DNA of 25,410 nt from an uncultured Collinsella sp. (GTDB lineage: Bacteria > Actinomycetota > Coriobacteriia > Coriobacteriales > Coriobacteriaceae). Shown here in pieces: positions 24,315-25,410 of the stretch (position 1 is the first letter of the stretch; each line of letters starts with the position of its first letter). The position numbers were made by a program, and so were the translations under genes. The stretch covers positions 1 through 25,410 of the forward strand of contig UROO01000021.1 in the NCBI GenBank assembly GCA_900549555.1, written 5' to 3'. Below the pieces are notes generated by a model. The model saw only the letters and a program-made list of their open reading frames with translations, was not told the DNA's origin and did not search any database.

Positions 24315-25046
24315 CTAGTGCAGAATCTTGGACAGGAACTCGCGGCAGCGCGGGTTCTCGGGGTTATCGAAGAAGTGCTCGGGCGTGCCCTCCTCCAGGA
24401 TGCGGCCGTCCTCCATAAAGATGACGCGGTCGGCCACCTGGCGCGCAAAGCCCATCTCGTGCGTCACGCAGATCATGGTGATGTCCTCCTGCGCGAGCTC
24501 AATCATAACGTCCAGAACCTCCTGGACCATCTCGGGGTCGAGCGCCGAGGTCGGCTCGTCAAACAGGATGATGGGCTGCTTAGTGCACAGGGCACGGGCG
24601 ATGGCGATGCGCTGCTGCTGACCGCCCGAGAGATTCTGCGGATACTCGCCGGCCTTATGCGCCATGCCGACGCGCTTGAGCGCGGCGATGGCGATCTCGG
24701 TCGCCTCCTCCTTGCTCTTCTTTTGCAGCTTGATGGGCGCGAGCGTCAGGTTGCCCAGCACCGTCATGTTGGGATACAGGTTGAACTGCTGAAACACCAT
24801 GGAACTATACTTGCGAGCCATCTCCAGGTGATTCTTTTTGGTGAGCGGCGTACCGTCGATGACGACCTCGCCCGACGTAGGCTCCTCCAGATAATCGACG
24901 CAACGGATGAGCGTCGACTTACCCGAACCGGAAGGCCCGATCATTACGAGTTTCTCGCCGCGCTTGACGGTGAGATTGATATCTTTGAGCACATGCAGGT
25001 CGCCAAAGTACTTGTTGAGATGCTTGATCTCGATCATGTCTGCCAT
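24315..25046 (-). CDS. glnQ: Polar amino-acid ABC transporter ATP-binding protein (GlnQ family)
   Basis: A 243-residue ABC ATPase that drives the importer. Walker [10 protein letters not shown] at 37-45, Q-loop [12 protein letters not shown] at ~85-96, signature LSGGQ at 139-143, Walker B IILFDEP with D163/E164, and switch His196 in VTHEMGF. The length and the conserved [13 protein letters not shown] place it in the GlnQ/HisP/ArtP group. It is the first gene of a four-gene transporter operon (ATPase, lipoprotein, two permeases). The ATG at 25046 has GGGAAGGGA upstream. The exact substrate is not determined; the symbol denotes the family. Confidence 0.93.
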   Translation of the reverse strand: MADMIEIKHLNKYFGDLHVLKDINLTVKRGEKLVMIGPSGSGKSTLIRCVDYLEEPTSGEVVIDGTPLTKKNHLEMARKYSSMVFQQFNLYPNMTVLGNLTLAPIKLQKKSKEEATEIAIAALKRVGMAHKAGEYPQNLSGGQQQRIAIARALCTKQPIILFDEPTSALDPEMVQEVLDVMIELAQEDITMICVTHEMGFARQVADRVIFMEDGRILEEGTPEHFFDNPENPRCREFLSKILH

Positions 25047-25081
25047 GAATGTCCCTTCCCTGCGTTTACACGAGTTGAACT

Positions 25082-25087
25082 ATTGTA
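25082..25087 (-). promoter_or_regulatory. Candidate -10 box of the amino-acid transporter operon
   Basis: TACAAT on the minus strand lies 35 bp before the glnQ-type start. There is no convincing -35 box, so confidence is low. Confidence 0.3.
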
Positions 25088-25152
25088 CGGAAAGAACCAC
25101 GTTTCCGCAGCCCACACTACATCCCCGTAAAGAACCCGCAACCTTTAACCCA

Positions 25153-25219
25153 CTCATTGGGGACAGACTTAAATGAGTGCCCGCTCATTGGGTACTCATT
25201 TAAGTCTGTCCCCAATGAG
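25153..25219. repeat. 26-bp perfect inverted repeat with GGGGACAG core
   Basis: Bases 25153-25178 and 25194-25219 are exact reverse complements. The left arm reads CTCATTGGGGACAGAC and continues TTAAATGAGT. The 15-nt centre includes CTCATTGGG, so it repeats part of the arm. It shares the GGGGACAG core with the other REP-like elements but has different flanks. It lies in the non-coding stretch 25047-25410. Confidence 0.85.
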
Positions 25220-25263
25220 CGCCGAAAATAATACAACCGCCCTTGTTGAGCATAAGTCAGCGA

Positions 25264-25362
25264 AAACCCGTACACGCGAGCAAGGTGACGTGAAATGAAA
25301 GGGCGCAGACCTCATGGTCGCGCCCTTGAAATTGAACGTCAGATTGCCGCGTGTACGGGTTT
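25264..25362. repeat. 99-nt long nested palindrome (structured RNA or miniature element)
   Basis: Outer arms AAACCCGTACACGCG (25264-25278) and its exact complement (25348-25362) enclose GCAA/TTGC, TGACGT/ACGTCA and AAGGGCGC/GCGCCCTT pairs in perfect nesting, leaving only small internal loops. The whole can fold into one long hairpin. No reading frame is evident. It may be a terminator for a gene beyond the window, a small RNA, or a miniature mobile repeat. Confidence 0.7.
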
Positions 25363-25375
25363 ACAGCGTCGAGCC

Positions 25376-25403
25376 GTTACGCGGTTTGGTAAAACCGCGT
25401 AAC
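25376..25403. terminator. 12-bp perfect hairpin near the window end
   Basis: GTTACGCGGTTT (25376-25387), loop GGTA, AAACCGCGTAAC (25392-25403). There is no T-run on either side, so it is only a candidate terminator. It lies 13 bp after the long palindrome and may be part of the same element. Confidence 0.4.
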
Positions 25404-25410
25404 AAATTAC

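Noticed and set aside
25264..25403. tRNA gene at the window end
   Set aside because: The stems form one long hairpin and not a cloverleaf; there is no TTCGA-type T-loop or anticodon arm.

Overview
The window looks like a contig end from a high-GC member of the Coriobacteriia, most likely Collinsella or a close relative. This is inferred from the GC- and GC3-rich coding style, the style of the proteins (an NfnAB pair, LA[ST]TG-anchored surface proteins, a membrane-embedded LuxR regulator) and the many short 'GGGGACAG' intergenic palindromes. No rRNA, tRNA or other taxonomic marker is present, so the assignment is tentative. Bases 1-48 are not genomic: they match the Illumina Nextera P7/i7 adapter.

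Layout. 49-719: 3' part of an exonuclease III gene, cut by the adapter. 856-4110 (minus): a group II ECF vitamin transporter operon, ecfT - fused ecfAA' - ecfS. 4302-10343 (plus): housekeeping genes glmU, prs, pth and the nfnA-nfnB pair, separated by strong hairpin terminators. A structured, attenuator-like leader precedes nfnA. 10736-19660 (minus): two large cell-wall-anchored surface proteins (2200 and 661 aa). 19887-21293 (plus): a divergent LuxR-type regulator with an N-terminal multi-pass membrane domain. 21345-25046 (minus): a polar amino-acid ABC transporter operon (ATPase, Tat-exported lipoprotein, two permeases) followed by a cytidylate-kinase-like protein. 25047-25410: non-coding, with two large palindromes and a small hairpin.

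Gene-free stretches over 300 bases: 7746-8103 (interrupted repeat around a terminator, then the nfn promoter and leader), 10344-10735 (terminator, REP, three 55-nt palindromes), 17339-17674 (composite upstream element, REP, two 55-nt palindromes) and 25047-25410 (palindromes).

The most interesting signal is the regulatory packaging of the two surface-protein genes. Both start downstream of the same composite element: a 10-bp motif, 1 nt, then a 28-nt palindrome whose core is conserved and whose outer base pairs co-vary. Both end in near-identical sorting-signal coding sequence. In both, an array of 55-nt palindromes at an 80-81-bp period begins exactly 37 nt after the stop codon (three units in one, two in the other), and a REP hairpin lies beyond the array. 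This looks like a recurring surface-protein cassette with dedicated 5' and 3' control elements. The neighbouring LuxR-type protein is a candidate regulator. No direct evidence of function can be read from sequence alone.
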